From assembly GCA_051294375.1 (NCBI GenBank), contig CM119264.1:17671157-17735156 (forward strand): DNA of 64,000 nt, given 5' to 3'. This stretch comes from Paraspadella gotoi. Taxonomy: Eukaryota; Chaetognatha. Below the pieces are notes generated by a model. It had not been told where the DNA came from. It made no database searches and saw only the letters and a program-made list of their open reading frames with translations. Made by a program: the position numbers and the translations under genes. Shown piece after piece: positions 38,601 to 48,847 of this stretch. Position 1 is the first letter of the stretch; every line of letters begins with the position of its first letter.

Positions 38601-39119
38601 AGGACGGGACTTCTCGGGAGGGTGTGTTGAATAACCGAGACAGTGGAGGGTCAGTCCGGGGGAATGAATCTGCCGCGTTCTCGGTGAGCAACATTGGGGC
38701 GGAGGACGACGATGATCCCAGGGAAGAGAGATCGACGTAGGCGTCACGAGAGTCTTGAGACGGGGACCGCGGAGTGGGCGGGCTGGAGAATGACGAAGAT
38801 TGAAGGCCGTCTAAAATAAATGGAAATGAGGAAAAAATGACCAAAAAACTACTGCCTCAGTAATTTCAATTTTCTCACCTTCGAGCCTCATGGATTCGTA
38901 GCCGGTATATTCCAAAATGAAAGTGCAGAACCGATAAAAATCTTCAGCTGTTCGACGACGCTTGGAATCCGGGGCCGCCATCCAGTCGGTGTGTGTCGAA
39001 GACGACGTAATTTGAAGAGCATCTCCTAAGCTCGAAGTCGAAGTACCTCCGGTCCACGACATGCTTGCGACGTTTGCTTCGGATGGCGTCGCGACGTCTG
39101 ATTGATTGGATGACATCAT
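32621..39119 (-). CDS. PHF13: PHD finger protein, PHF13/PHF23 family
   Basis: Three exons: 39119-38879, 38810-37653 and 32748-32621; GT-AG introns, both phase 1; 1527 nt, 508 aa (human PHF13 about 300). Residues 53-75 ([23 protein letters not shown]) match the N-terminal signature of PHF13/PHF23. A Ser/Pro-rich, probably disordered region follows (about 82-450), longer than in vertebrates. The C-terminal PHD finger has all eight zinc ligands: C459, C461, C473, C476, H481, C484, C498 and C501, within KPFAGRPMVEC and TWFHLSC, diagnostic of this pair. In vertebrates PHF13 reads H3K4me3 and affects chromatin compaction and DNA repair; a nuclear chromatin-reader role is inferred. Intron 2 (37652-32749, 4.9 kb) separates the first two ligands from the other six and is packed with repeats. 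PHF13 and PHF23 are vertebrate co-orthologues, so the symbol is approximate. Confidence 0.92.
33037..33325. repeat. MITE-like element with 21-bp terminal inverted repeats
   Basis: 'gaagagttgcagcccaaacc' (33037 on) matches the inverse of 33305-33325 with one mismatch in 21. The interior of about 250 bp is AT-rich and has no transposase. It lies in PHF13-like intron 2. Confidence 0.55.
34661..35220. repeat. MITE-like element with 'ggggtaattcggaac' inverted ends
   Basis: Left end 'gcggggtaattcggaaccct' (from 34666); the right end is its near inverse at 35193-35210. The interior contains a perfect 11-bp stem (34981-34991 with 34999-35009, loop 7 nt). No transposase frame. It lies in PHF13-like intron 2. 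Confidence 0.55.
35862..35934 (-). repeat. tRNA-like sequence, probable head of a tRNA-derived SINE
   Basis: On the minus strand the 73-nt segment has a perfect 7-bp acceptor stem (GCGGCCA with TGGCCGC), a T-arm-like CCGGG-GTTCTAG-CCCGG with a B-box word GGTTCTAGCCC, and a central TTCCCAA that would be a CCC anticodon loop. D-arm and anticodon stems do not pair properly, so it is a degenerate tRNA or SINE head rather than a working tRNA. Confidence 0.5.
36015..36117. repeat. Two-copy tandem repeat, about 48-50 bp unit
   Basis: Both units contain 'ggaaagtgc' and 'gttgaggcatgtcgcctga'. Located in PHF13-like intron 2, next to the tRNA-like sequence and a short 'tggtgga..tccacca' hairpin. Confidence 0.7.
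36230..37570 (-). repeat. Dispersed repeat family C, inverted and internally duplicated copies
   Basis: Reverse complement of segments of 49800-50560. Diagnostic shared words: 'aacgtaaacaaaacatattt', 'tcgtcgcaatcgctttgcg', 'tacacccaaatttaatcat', 'aaaagcataaggat'. Several blocks occur twice within this interval (36285/36510 and 37080/37390), indicating a nested or tandem duplication. Located in PHF13-like intron 2. Confidence 0.7.
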
Positions 39120-39429
39120 TAAAGGTCAAAAGTATGCAACTAAAGTACATCTCATTTTAAATACAAAGTTATCATGGAAATGAAAATTCTGCAAAGAAAA
39201 CCCGCCAAATGTACGTAAGAACAAACAAATAACAAGACAAGAAAACTCTGCATCAGTTTTGAATGAATTGGTATTTCAGTTTCTACTAAGATTTTTACTT
39301 TTCAAATGCAATTTTTAAAAATTTTATTTCAAAATACAGAACCTCAAGTGTGAAACTATTTTAGTAAACACATTAAATTGCTCACAATTTCAAACATTAT
39401 GAAATTAAGGCTTTCCGAATCTTCGGAAC

Positions 39430-39515
39430 CGGTGGTAGGCTCATCACTATTTAGCTTAGACCATTCTGACCCCGGCTAAAACCCGAGCCCATTGGGTTCA
39501 GAGACGAGTCGGTAG
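39430..39515 (-). repeat. Second tRNA-like / SINE-head sequence
   Basis: On the minus strand CTGAACCCAATGGGCTCGGG followed by TTTTAGCCGGGG parallels the T-arm part of the sequence at 35862-35934 (B-box-like GGTTTTAGCC). The acceptor stem is not intact. Confidence 0.35.
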
Positions 39516-39798
39516 GACAATGCAATATTACGCTGATGATTGTCGAAACAGCCATATCCATTATCCAACGTGTAGAGAAATTACGTCTATTTAAAACTAT
39601 TTTAAAAATATACAAAGTCAAACATTAACACGAGTATCTTAATTTAGATAGTATGTTGACAATTTTTTTCCTAAATAGACAGGCACAAATTGTTGGTTTA
39701 AATAGCAGAATTATTTTACAATCAGCGATTCAAATAAAATAGAGAAATACACCAAATCGTAAGCTTAGAAAAATAATTCTATTACAGTTTATAAAACA

Positions 39799-39842
39799 AG
39801 ATAGCTTATTTATTGAATGATTGGATAATATTTATATTTGAA
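39799..39842 (+). repeat. 3' fragment of dispersed repeat family A
   Basis: 'caagatagcttatttattga' and 'ggataatatttatattt' match the last 45 bases of the copies at 54950 and 26016. Confidence 0.6.
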
Positions 39843-42800
39843 TTTAATAACAAGTTACTTGTTAGATAAATCTCTCCCGGAAAATGGATTTTAAGGATAA
39901 GTCGATTGTGAACATTGGCCGCACTCGAGCTAAATTAGATTAAGAGTTACAACGGCGCAGTATCAGCAAGGTCAACTTCAAAGCTACTTTCTGTTTTATA
40001 GTTTTTAGTTTTACGTAGAAAAAACGGAGATCTGCCTCAGACTAAGAGTGGCGAAATAAGAGTTATAGAATACGTTTTAAAGAGATAGAAAGATAGAAAT
40101 CGAATATGACTCAAACAGCCTCCCAAAAAAGAAGCAAGTTTATTCTGTTTGCTCAAGACTTAGTTCGAGCTGGTGCGAGTCTTTCATATCCACGTTTGTA
40201 GGAGTTAGAATATTTTATTTTACTTATTATAACCAAAATAAATATAACATACGAAAGTTTGTCTTTTAGAAATAGAGAAGCGAAGAGAACATAGGAAGAT
40301 GTAACATTCCATTGTAACCGGTAGACCTTACAGGCTTACAGTTACTGTCGTACTAGTGTTAGAGCAAAGATTTTTCGATCGGGTTTCACGAAAAAACATC
40401 TCTCTGCCCCTATATATAGCACAAAGTTAAACGTTCTAAGATCGAACGTCTTAATAGTTTGTTAGGCATAAGTACAACAAACCATTTCGTACATAGGCAT
40501 AGCGCCTAGAAGTAGGACCGCAAAAAAAAAAGCGTCGGGATCGAAAGCGAGATGAGATCATTCGAGTTCGACAGAAGCGTCCTTATATCCAGTTTTCTGA
40601 GGCCGGGCTCAGCTCTCTCGGGGGCTACTCTCGCGACCCGATATTGAAACAAGGCCGACCTTCGAAAAACAGGATTGGCAACACGAAAATTTGAAGAGGC
40701 AGAGCAACATTTTGCGTGCAAACACTAAAACAAAATCCTAGAACCTTTAATTTTAGTTTGAAATGAGATTAGAAATAAATAGTACTAATACGAATAGTAA
40801 TAGTAACTTAACTATAAAGAAAGGAATCAAATGGGAGAGAGAAATAGAGGAAAGAAAGTTCAAATTTAGCCATAACAATGATATTGATTAGAATGAACCA
40901 CGACGTTAAGGATATAAAAAAATTATTTAAAACGAGTGAAATAAAATCATTATCCAGTATTTCGAACAGTGTTAACAAGCCATTTGTTTTTTAATAACAT
41001 TAACATAGCAAGAAAAATTGTTGGAGAATCTCCGAATTATGTAGTCTCTCCTTTTTTATTCTCAGATTTTAACTGCTGCACGCCAGTGGCTAGGCTTCTC
41101 TTCCACTACTTGCTGAAAGTTCACTCGCACACTACTGTATGAAGAAATTTCCCCACTTCGAATCTATATTCAACAATCAACGTTTCATATAAATCCCTTA
41201 TCATAACCCTTAAATTAATATATCAAAATCCCGATAATCTAATTTTATAAATTTATTTACTTCTAAATTTTACTTTAATTCTTTCGCAATTTCTTGGAAT
41301 TTTTAAACAATTATTAGCAATATTTCTTAATGATAGCTTTTGAATTAAAAAATAAACTAGTCAAGAGTCATGGCCAGACTCATTCATATTTGTTTATTTT
41401 TAAACCCCTACAGCGGCCTATGGGAGAAGGAAGAGCAAGGTTATCAAATTATCATAAAAAAGAATAAAAGTTTATATATTATGGGGGTCTAATAATCTTA
41501 GATGGCCATTTCGGGTAAAAAAAGAAAACACCAACGTATATTATATAACAGTACATCAATCAAGTGGCCATAATTTTTTTTTTCTGAAAGGTAAAAGAGA
41601 CAAGTTTACACATTAATGAATTTGAATGTTAAATGATTATGAAATAGCCATCATTATTAAATTTGAATTTTTAAGCGTTGGCTGTTTTTGCCCAATAGTA
41701 TCAGTATGAGTATGTTTTCTTTCTCTCTTCAAGTACAACGGTCCTTCGTCAATTTTTCCTTATATAAGTTAAAAGTTAATTATTTAATAGTAATTACAAA
41801 AGATTAAAAGAGTACCATTTTTTCCTTTTTTCTGTAAAGGAAAAGAGATAGAATAAAAATAGGAATAGAATAGGCAAAACAATAACTCATTAACTGAATA
41901 AGGAAACAACATTAAGAGATAGAATTGTGAATAATGGTTTCAAGATCAAAATGCTAATTTGTTGTTTTTAAGAAAAAAGTTCTATGTCTAAGAGTACCAA
42001 CAATTAGTTTTTATTTCACCGGGGAAAAACTTATTTTTTTCTGAAAGAAATAAAGAAAGACAACAATATTATATGTTCGCGAGAATGAAAGGTACAATTG
42101 TATAGAGTTGTAAGATTCCATATAATCAATATATGAATATCAATATTATATTCAATGTGTCATGGACAACGTGTCAAGATTTATTTTAGGAAAGATGCCG
42201 TTAAATAGCGGGGAAAAAGTCAGTAGGCCGGACAACGGTCCAGGCTGATAAGATTTCCGTTTCACCTTTGTAATGACTAATTGACTAATGTTTTTTTTTT
42301 CGTTTTTTTTTCTGTAGAGAAAAACAACAGGAATAAAAATTCGAGCCATTGGCTGTTGTCCAAAGGTAAACGAGAAAAAAGCAAAAAATTCGTTAACTTA
42401 AAAGGAAACATTTCACATTAAGATGTAGACTTGTGATGGTCTAAAGAACCGAATGTTAGTTTGTTGCTTTTAAGGAAAAAGCTCTAAGTCCCTCTCCGCC
42501 CAGACATGGGTGGCATTGCCGCGCTGGAGAGCGACAGAGAGGCGCTGAAAAAGGAACTTTATGTCTAATGCAACCGAGAAAACTAGGTAATAAGGAAAAC
42601 AAAAGATCAGAAACTTATGGTCAGACCTATTTAAAATGGCGGCGCCCATTGTTTACCTTACGTAGCCTAATCGATAAAGGTTACGTAGTTTTAAATCTAA
42701 GGATCAACTCGCGAGCCTTGACTCGAAGTAAGAAGCGCCCGGGTATGGACCTGGCGCTCAATCTCGTCCAGAGGACGTCTACATCTCACTTGGACTGACG

Positions 42801-42938
42801 GCCGAAAAGTTGCCTTCGGCTTGGATGTCTTGGTTGTCTCGCCGGTTCATTTTACCATGATGGAAAAAAAAAGTGTCGCGGTTAATTTTATTGTCAAGTA
42901 TATTTTTTGGCTAATAAATAAGTTTTAATAAATAATAT

Positions 42939-42963
42939 NNNNNNNNNNNNNNNNNNNNNNNNN
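42939..42963. other. Assembly gap (exactly 25 N)
   Basis: A fixed-size 25-N gap, unlike the three sized gaps earlier. Sequence to its right is noisier and duplicated (see 43076). Confidence 0.99.
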
Positions 42964-43367
42964 GACCTCCTTAAGATTGAATAGAATGATATTTCTTAAT
43001 TACGCATTAAATATATTCAATGCATTCTAATACTTCAAAAGAGGTTGTCTCTAGAACTGTTTTTCACTTCTTTTTTCATATTATGTTAAAATTATATCTC
43101 TAATCATAATTTTTTTTAACAGATTTGGTGCAAAAATGTCCTTACAAGCAGTAAAAAAGATTAATCCTCTGTATAAGTAAACCAGGCTTGAGTTGTTGCT
43201 GCATAATATGATAATTCAATTGTTTTTCACTGTCAAAAAATCTTTATTTTTTATATAAGTTATAAACAATAATAAGGTGAAATTCTCTCGACATCTTTAT
43301 CTTGTTTAAGGCAGTGATTTCTATCGAGGATTCAGCAAAAAAACCACTTTTTGCAATTTATTGCTAG

Positions 43368-46300
43368 TGTTAAGAGAGGTCGTGCGCAGCGTGAAATCTG
43401 GCGTCGTAACGTAAACAATGATTTTTGCTTAGCGTTCGTCAAGGATTTAGAAAGGTTGATACTGAGTTTGAACGCGCCGGATTCAAACGCTGCGGCAGAA
43501 GATTAATAATTTTTCCACTCCCCGGAGAATGCCTACTAAGTATGTATTGAACATGAACTATGAGAAATATGTTTGTTATGTTTATTATTGTTACTGAAGG
43601 TTTTTAACTCTACACTACATCACGTTATCAACATGGGCGTTCTGGAGTCAGGGAAATTCTAGTGCTGAAGGCTATGAACAATACTAAATATTAAAAACTT
43701 ATATGTCATAATCCGGGGATTAAAATTAAACTAAACTATTAATTCTAATTCAACATTAAATCTAAATAAACCTAAATCAGCCGAAGCAGCAGCAGCAGAG
43801 CGCAGATCATAAACCTTGATCGCGTGAGGAGTCAAAGAGGGAGCTACCAATAAGGACGGGTTCTCGAGGCCGCCTCGCGAGAACACGTCGATTAGAGCAT
43901 CGGAGCATTGGGATGGCAACATCGCCGATGATCTGCTCGTCGCAAAGCCCGCGACAGGAGTCTTCACCTACTTGGAGTCAGCGTTAAACCGGTCTCAAAA
44001 GCTAGAAACTATGGTACGACGTCGTCTCAATCGTCTTGCGAGATGATTCGCCAAAAGGTTGGTCAAGGACTTAGAATGGCAGAGAAAGTTAGTGTATAGC
44101 GATAGAGAGAGAGAAAGAACGAACGAATATAGAATACAGATGGAGAGAGCAAAACGAGGGTGGATAAAAGAGATGAGCTCAAAGAAAAGTTGAGAGAAAT
44201 TCGAAACGAACTGAGAAAGAATAATGAAGGTGGAGGAAAGGCAGAGAAATGGAAGTTAGAGTGCAAGACGGATGACAATGAAAGAAAGGAGAGAGCAGAG
44301 AGGGAGAGGCTAACGAAACTAAGTGGAGACAGATTGGAAGGCGGATGTATGAAGGTGTCTCAACGAAGAGTCATTGGAAGTGGACGACGCAATAGGATCG
44401 CCCGACGCCAATGGATTCACAAGGAACCGTCTGCCGAAAACGAATGGTGCGCCAATCCGATTACACCGCCGCTGCATGAGAACCGATAAAGAAGCTGAGG
44501 CTGTTGCGTGAGAAGCCTGTCACGATGCTGTCTGCAGAAGATGTTGCTGCTAAAGAAGTGCGCTAAAGACGCTGCTGCTGAAGATCTCGATTGAAAAGGC
44601 TGCTGTAGAAGTTACTGCAAAGAAGCTGCTGCTAAAGAAGTCGCTGCTGAAGAATTTTCTGAAAAAGATGCTGCTGATGAAAGAGTTGCTGCCCAAGAAG
44701 TTCAAATGAAGTTGCGGAAAAGGATGAGGGAAAAGTTGTGGAGAGTTGCGGAAAGAGTTGCGAAAGAAAGTTGCGGTAAAGGATGCGGAAAAAGTTGTGG
44801 AAAGTTGTGGAAGAAACTGTCAAATGGAGAAACTGAGGAGAGATCAATCGGCCACCCATCCGCCTGTAATCGGAAGACGTTGTGGAGAAATGCGTTGAAA
44901 TGCCATTGTTGAACGCCGAATTGCTGCCATTGCTGGCGCTGCTATCATTTGTGTGGAGGAGAAATTTTTGCAATTCATCCTTTGAGCTTAACTTCAAGCT
45001 GTTGAGTAGTTGAGGCTTTGCTGTCACTCAATCTCATGGACAGTTCCTGTTGTGTCAGATTACAAGGTCATTCACATGAAGAGCGTCGGGGATCTCCACC
45101 CGCTGCTTTCATTGTATAATTTCTATAAATCCTCGTATGAAATAAGGAGATCAATAAGATGGAAATGTATAAGATTAGGTTATGACACTACGGTTTGGAT
45201 CCAACTTAGTATCACGAACTCTTCACTACAGTTTAATCGCCTCTACTTTGTAGATAAAGAGAAAGAAATGACGAGTTTAAATGATGAACCAATGATTAAT
45301 GAACATTGCTGGCTACAGATCCAGTCTTCATGAAAATATTGAAAAAATGAAAAAAAAAAGAAAAAAAGTGTTTATCAAATCTGGCTAGCTTGGTCTCACA
45401 ATCAAAACTGCTAATATTGATAAAATATTTGAGCATATCGATTATGATGCTCGTCTAAAGAGAAGAAAAAAGACGAGGAAGGAGAAGGAATCCTTTAACT
45501 TACTGCTTGGAGCAGCTGACAAAGTTGGAGTAGAAACAAAAATTTGTTGACGACTCACATTCAAGAGGATAAGGTGTGAGAGAAATATTCTGGAGTGAAA
45601 GGAAAACTCAGGAATTGTTTAAAATTAAGAACACATTCAAGAGGCTTGGATGTGTATGCCATGGACATGAGTTGAGAGGCGACTATGAGAGGAAAAGTAA
45701 AGGTCTTCTTTGGCTCAGAGAGAACGACGTTGACGACAACAGTGGAGATTGTTGTCTAAACAAATCAACATTTTTTATTAAAGTTTGTGGACCAGGTTGA
45801 CCTTTCACTTATAAAAGAAGTAATAAATGAGAGAAGCAATGAGAAGATAGATGGGGCGTATTTAGATTTGTTTATCTCGTTTGGTGCCCAGCAATAAATC
45901 ACCTGAAATTAACACAAGATTTAAAGACGGAAGTTATAGAAAGTTGACTGAGGCTGAAACAAGTTTGAAAAGACGTGAAACTGAGTGAGGCAAGTTTGAG
46001 ACAAATTTATTAAATTTGATCGTCTCTGAATACAGTGATATTAACTAAACAAATTGATTAATCTGTGAACAAGAGGGGGGGAGGAAATTCCAAGAAAGAA
46101 CTTTCAATGGTGATCAGTTTCCCAACATGCACCCTCACTCTTTCTGAACCTCGCATGCACGAAAGTAACACCCCCAGACAAGATGATCGACGCAAAAGGA
46201 GAAGACATCGAAAATCCGGGGCCCATGAACGCCACGGGGGGAGCGGCAATAAGCAGGCGTCATCAAGGAGACGATGCCGTTGCCAGCAAAAATCGTTCAG

Positions 46301-46946
46301 ACAGGGGTCAAGGAGACGACGCTGGGGCCATGACAACGGCAGATCGACGCGTGAGTCGGTGGCGCTCGGGATGCCGACGGGGGAGTTTGGCGCCTCCATC
46401 AAATTTTGGAGCCAACTGAGTTGGTTGGTCGGTTCAAGGAGATGCCAAGGAGACCGTCAGCTACTTCAAAGGGGTCGTCAAGCGCAGCCGAAACTCATGG
46501 GGGATAAAAACTCGGGTTGCATGCTGAGTGGACAAATTTGCAGACGGCTTTACTGCACAGGACGAAGAGCAGGCGGTGCGGACGACCTCTCTATTGATTA
46601 GTGTCCGTGTACGTACAGGGGGGAGTGTTAAGAGAGGTCGTGCGCGCGTGAAATCTGGCTGTCGTAACGTAAACAATGATTTTTTCTTAGCGTTCGTCAA
46701 GGATTTAGAAAGGTTGATACTGAGTTTGAAACGCGCCAGGATTCAAACGCTGCGGCAGAAGATTAATAATTTTTCACACTCCCCGAGAATGCCTACTAAG
46801 TATGTTATTGACATGAACTATGAGAAATATGTTTGTTATGTTTATTATTGTACTGAAGTTTTTAACTCTACACTACATCACCGTTATCACATGGGCGTTC
46901 TGGAGTCAGGGAAATTCTAGTGCTGAGCTATGAACAATACTAAATA
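43368..46946 (+). mobile_element. LTR retrotransposon-like element, no recognisable pol
   Basis: The 5' LTR is 43368-43690 and the 3' LTR 46626-46946. Both start TGTTAAGAGAGG and end with GAACAATACTAAATA. They are flanked by the same 5-bp direct repeat GCTAG (43363-43367 and 46947-46951). A polypurine tract 'aggggggag' sits immediately before the 3' LTR. The two LTRs differ by about a dozen one-base indels. No tRNA-complementary primer site beginning TGG follows the 5' LTR. The 2.9-kb interior lacks reverse transcriptase, integrase, protease and zinc-knuckle motifs; its frames (for example 44160-44489, 46065-46601 and 46183-46419, all +) are short and Arg/Lys/Glu-rich. It is probably a non-autonomous or decayed element. 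The polypurine tract gives the + orientation. Confidence 0.8.
46204..46224 (+). other. Near-2A motif (DIENPGP) in LTR element frame
   Basis: In the 46183-46419 frame the peptide GEDIENPGP occurs near the N-terminus. It resembles the ribosome-skipping 2A signature D(V/I)ExNPGP but is one residue short between E and NPGP. The second copy is at 59081-59101. Activity is doubtful with that spacing. Confidence 0.35.
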
Positions 46947-46951
46947 GCTAG

Positions 46952-48847
46952 AATATTATCAACAGAATTGATTAAATTTGAACCCTAAGACAAATGGGCT
47001 GGACTACGGATTAATTAAAATCATTCTGCTGCTTTTTCTAATCAAGAATCGATATAATTTTTGCAACTTTTAATAAAAAAAAATATGTCCATTTTTGTCC
47101 ATTTTGACTTTTGTCATGAGATTTGAACGTCAGATCATTGGAAGAAAAATTTTTTACTCCGATTTCGGGTAATTCTTATCTTCTTTACCACTGAGTGGGT
47201 TCATTTGCCGTTGGTCATCCATTGTTTGCTTATGAATTAATTTTTAAATTGACTAGTAAAAAAATTACATTTTTACATTTTATTACAATTTGTTAAACGA
47301 AAATACTTCAAAATGTCCACAAATCTAATCAAATATTCCCTTTCAACGGTGCTTCTGGTACCTAAAAAATTAGGGCAAAAAATTTAATAGTTTTGCAGAA
47401 ATTAAATTTTTAAGTCAATTTTAATTTGTGAGATTTGTGAGGTGCGTTTTATTTGAACTAAAACTCGGTTTTTGACTTATTTATAGTTTTAATAGATGAG
47501 AAATATACTAAGGTTAACGAATTAAAAAAAACCGCATTCTTTTAATGTAATGGAAAGCTCAGTAATTTTTTTCCTCTCAATCGACAGGTTTTTTGCGAAA
47601 AAATTTCCGCAAAAATCTTCGATTTTTTAAATCTGCTAGGCAACCAAACTTTGAATAAAATCATACGCTACCAATATTTTTTTTCTTACAATACATTTTA
47701 AAGATTTTTATACATCCAGTATGATATAAATGCAAAAAATGAGTGAGGATAAAAAAAAGATAAGAGAAGAGAGAGCATGTGTGAAAAAAAAGTTGTAGGG
47801 AGAGAGAGAAAGAGTGGAAAGAAATTAATATATGGGAGAAGGGGGGAAAACGAAAACAATTAAGAGAAAAGAAAAGATAAGAAAGAGGGAAGAAAAGAAT
47901 CAGAGAGGAGAGAAAAGCAGAGATAGAGAGGAAGAGAAATAAAGGTAAAGGAAGAAAAGAATGGATGACACAGAAAAATATGAAGACAGAAAAGTCGGAG
48001 AAAGGGAGAGAAAGACAGAAGAAAGAGAGAAAAGAGAGGGACAGAGAGAAGGTTCAAGAGAGAAAAATAGTGGAAAAAATGGAAAAAAGTTTTAAAATAT
48101 AGCGTGCCGTTTTTTTGCCTAATCTGTAGTATATCTAAAAAACGTGATAGATCTGACGAGCAATTTAATCTTTAAAAGTTGCCCTTACCATAAAAATCGT
48201 TTTAGTTTCATCTTAAGGTAAAAGAAATTATGTCTTACCGTATTTTGAAAGCATAGAAATTCACCCAGTGAGTTCGATGTTATAAAGAGAAAATAACTAT
48301 AGCCAACCGTTTTTTTAAATGAAGCGTGTTTTAATTTAATCAGTGGAAAAAAAAAGAAATAATAGTTATATAAGTTTCAATTCTATTGTTGAAAATACCC
48401 GAATAGAAATCACTGCCTTAACCTTTCAACAAAGTAAACTCCTCAGTCCTACTGCTGACGTGCGAACGTCATGTCATTTCAAAAGCCACTAAACTGCCTC
48501 AGTGCGCATTTTATATTATTACTATCATTATTTAAATATATAAATAAACTCTGCGCAATTATTATTTTATATTGTCTGTGCGGATTTTTCTTTCAGTTCT
48601 ATTTTTTTTAACTTAACATAAGTGGTATTTTAAAACTTTCATTGTCATTATTATGCATTTATTGATGAAATCTGTCATTTTTTTGATTTTTGATCGGTAG
48701 AGCTATATCTAGAGAAAAACGTGAACGTTCTACTTTCTGCGCAAACGCCGCGTACTGGTCGAAAGTAAACAAGGAAGAGTAATTTAAACCCCGGTTGTCT
48801 CCCCAAGAGAAAAACGCGAACGTTGATTTTGTCAGAAAACAGTAACA
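46952..48847. other. Intergenic DNA between LTR element and DERL1
   Basis: AT-rich, with a purine-rich block at about 47750-48075. No exon was found. The last 150 bp before 48848 are the probable DERL1 5' flank or leader. Confidence 0.55.

Larger units (their letters stand above)
39120..42938. other. Intergenic DNA upstream of PHF13-like gene
   Basis: No supported exon. Contains a tRNA-like sequence and a family A repeat tail (listed separately), a 'ccctatatatag' word at 40408, and two diverged copies of a block of about 180 bp (about 41825-42000 and 42300-42490; shared words 'aggaataaaaat', 'aaggaaaca', 'tttgttg', 'ttttaag'). The 5' end of the PHF13-like transcript probably lies within the first kilobase. 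Confidence 0.5.

Noticed and set aside
46065-46601. 178-codon Arg-rich frame inside the LTR element
   Set aside because: No gag or zinc-knuckle motif, and it overlaps the frame carrying the near-2A motif; described under the element instead.
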